DNA of 5,916 nt from Dermatophilaceae bacterium (lineage in GTDB: Bacteria; Actinomycetota; Actinomycetes; Actinomycetales; Dermatophilaceae): contig JABFXB010000042.1 of assembly GCA_013361975.1 (NCBI GenBank), positions 1 to 5,916 on the forward strand. Reading direction: 5' to 3'. The position numbers were made by a program, and so were the translations under genes. Below the pieces are notes generated by a model that worked only from the letters and a program-made list of their open reading frames with translations, was not told where the DNA came from and did no database searches. Shown here piece by piece: positions 5,711 to 5,916 of the stretch. Every line of letters starts with the position of its first letter. Position 1 is the stretch's first letter.

Positions 5711-5795
5711 GGCCACACGTGGCCTCTCGACGGTTGAGAGTGGGCCACACGTGGCCTCTCGACGGTTGAGGGTGGGCCACACGTGGCCTCTCGAC
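5711..5795 (-). repeat. Right repeat cluster: three 32-bp tandem units, inverted copy of the left core
   Basis: The 21-bp core occurs exactly three times on the minus strand (plus-strand positions 5711-5731, 5743-5763, 5775-5795), again with an exact 32-bp period. The 11-bp spacers are GGTTGAGAGTG and GGTTGAGGGTG, different from the left-cluster spacer, so the core is conserved while the spacer is not. The cluster lies between the arfB promoter and the stop of the SDR gene. Read on the minus strand it follows the SDR stop in the same sense that the left cluster follows the DUF952 stop. Confidence 0.92.
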
Positions 5796-5798
5796 GGT

Positions 5799-5829
5799 GG
5801 GGGAGTGGGTGGGGGAGTGGGTGGGGGAC
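5799..5829 (+). repeat. 12-bp G-rich tandem repeat with G-quadruplex potential
   Basis: The unit GTGGGGGAGTGG is repeated about 2.6 times. The plus strand has five G-runs (5799-5803, 5807-5809, 5811-5815, 5819-5821, 5823-5827) separated by one to three bases, which satisfies the usual four-run quadruplex pattern. On the minus strand, the sense strand of the SDR gene, it is a C-rich, G-free tract directly after the stop codon and before the repeat cluster. That composition is compatible with a Rho loading site, but this is inference. Confidence 0.75.
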
Positions 5830-5834
5830 GCGGG

Positions 5835-5916
5835 TCAGCGCGGGGGCATGCGGAGGGCGCCGTCGAGGCGGATGACCTCGCCGTTGAGCATCGGGTTGTC
5901 GACGATGTGGCGCACG
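5835..5916 (-). CDS. SDR-family dehydrogenase, C-terminal end only (3-hydroxyacyl-CoA dehydrogenase type 2-like)
   Basis: Only the last 26 codons lie in the window; the gene begins beyond the right edge. They contain the block NPMLNGEVIRLDGALRM followed by PPR and the stop. The segment NGEVIRLDGA is the conserved C-terminal strand of classical short-chain dehydrogenases/reductases. The match to the C-terminus of the HSD10-type enzymes (NGEVIRLDGAIRM from memory) suggests a 3-hydroxyacyl-CoA or 2-methyl-3-hydroxybutyryl-CoA dehydrogenase, NAD-dependent, in fatty acid or isoleucine breakdown. The catalytic Ser-Tyr-Lys and the Rossmann glycines are outside the window, so the substrate class is tentative. 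The family assignment itself is solid. A C-rich tract and the right repeat cluster follow its stop. Confidence 0.85.
   Translation of the reverse strand, partial: VRHIVDNPMLNGEVIRLDGALRMPPR

Noticed and set aside
5369..5737. 122-codon plus-strand frame opposite arfB and into the right repeat cluster
   Set aside because: It lies antisense to the well-supported arfB gene, runs into tandem repeats, and has no recognisable family or ribosome binding site.

Overview
The window is very GC-rich, with almost every third codon position G or C, short intergenic gaps, GTG starts and start/stop overlaps. Gene content (actinobacterial-type NarJ/NarI/NarK, a SigE-family ECF sigma factor paired with a membrane-anchored PD40-like protein) points to a high-GC actinobacterium. 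Intrasporangiaceae or a related Micrococcales lineage is my best guess, held loosely.

Positions 1-2721 (+) carry the 3' part of a respiratory nitrate reductase operon: possibly the last bases of narH, then narJ (assembly chaperone), narI (di-haem cytochrome b subunit) and narK (nitrate/nitrite transporter). Start/stop overlaps (GTGA, ATGA) and a 31-bp gap before narK indicate one transcription unit for anaerobic nitrate respiration: NarK moves nitrate and nitrite across the membrane, NarGHI passes quinol electrons to nitrate, and NarJ matures NarG. A perfect 16-bp hairpin at 2747-2783 separates this operon from the convergent genes that follow.

Positions 2800-4550 (-) hold an ECF sigma factor gene and, overlapping it by GTGA, a single-span membrane protein with an extracytoplasmic PD40-like domain that is probably its regulator or sensor. 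An ECF-type promoter candidate lies upstream of the sigma gene, at the right distance for autoregulation. Divergently, a small DUF952 protein is encoded at 4680-5006 (+).

Positions 5007-5834 contain arfB (5180-5635, -), a ribosome-rescue peptidyl-tRNA hydrolase that appears to be transcribed as a leaderless mRNA. It is flanked by two clusters of a shared ~21-bp repeat. Each cluster has an exact 32-bp period, the two are in opposite orientations, and each lies just downstream of the stop codon of its neighbouring gene in the sense direction of that gene. A G-rich 12-bp tandem repeat (5799-5827) adjoins the right cluster. The window ends in the 3' end of an SDR dehydrogenase gene (5835-5916, -).

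The least-explained signals are the paired 32-bp-period repeat clusters and the octamer GTATGCCG, which occurs eight times on the two strands and accounts for every TAT tyrosine codon I could find in the genes.
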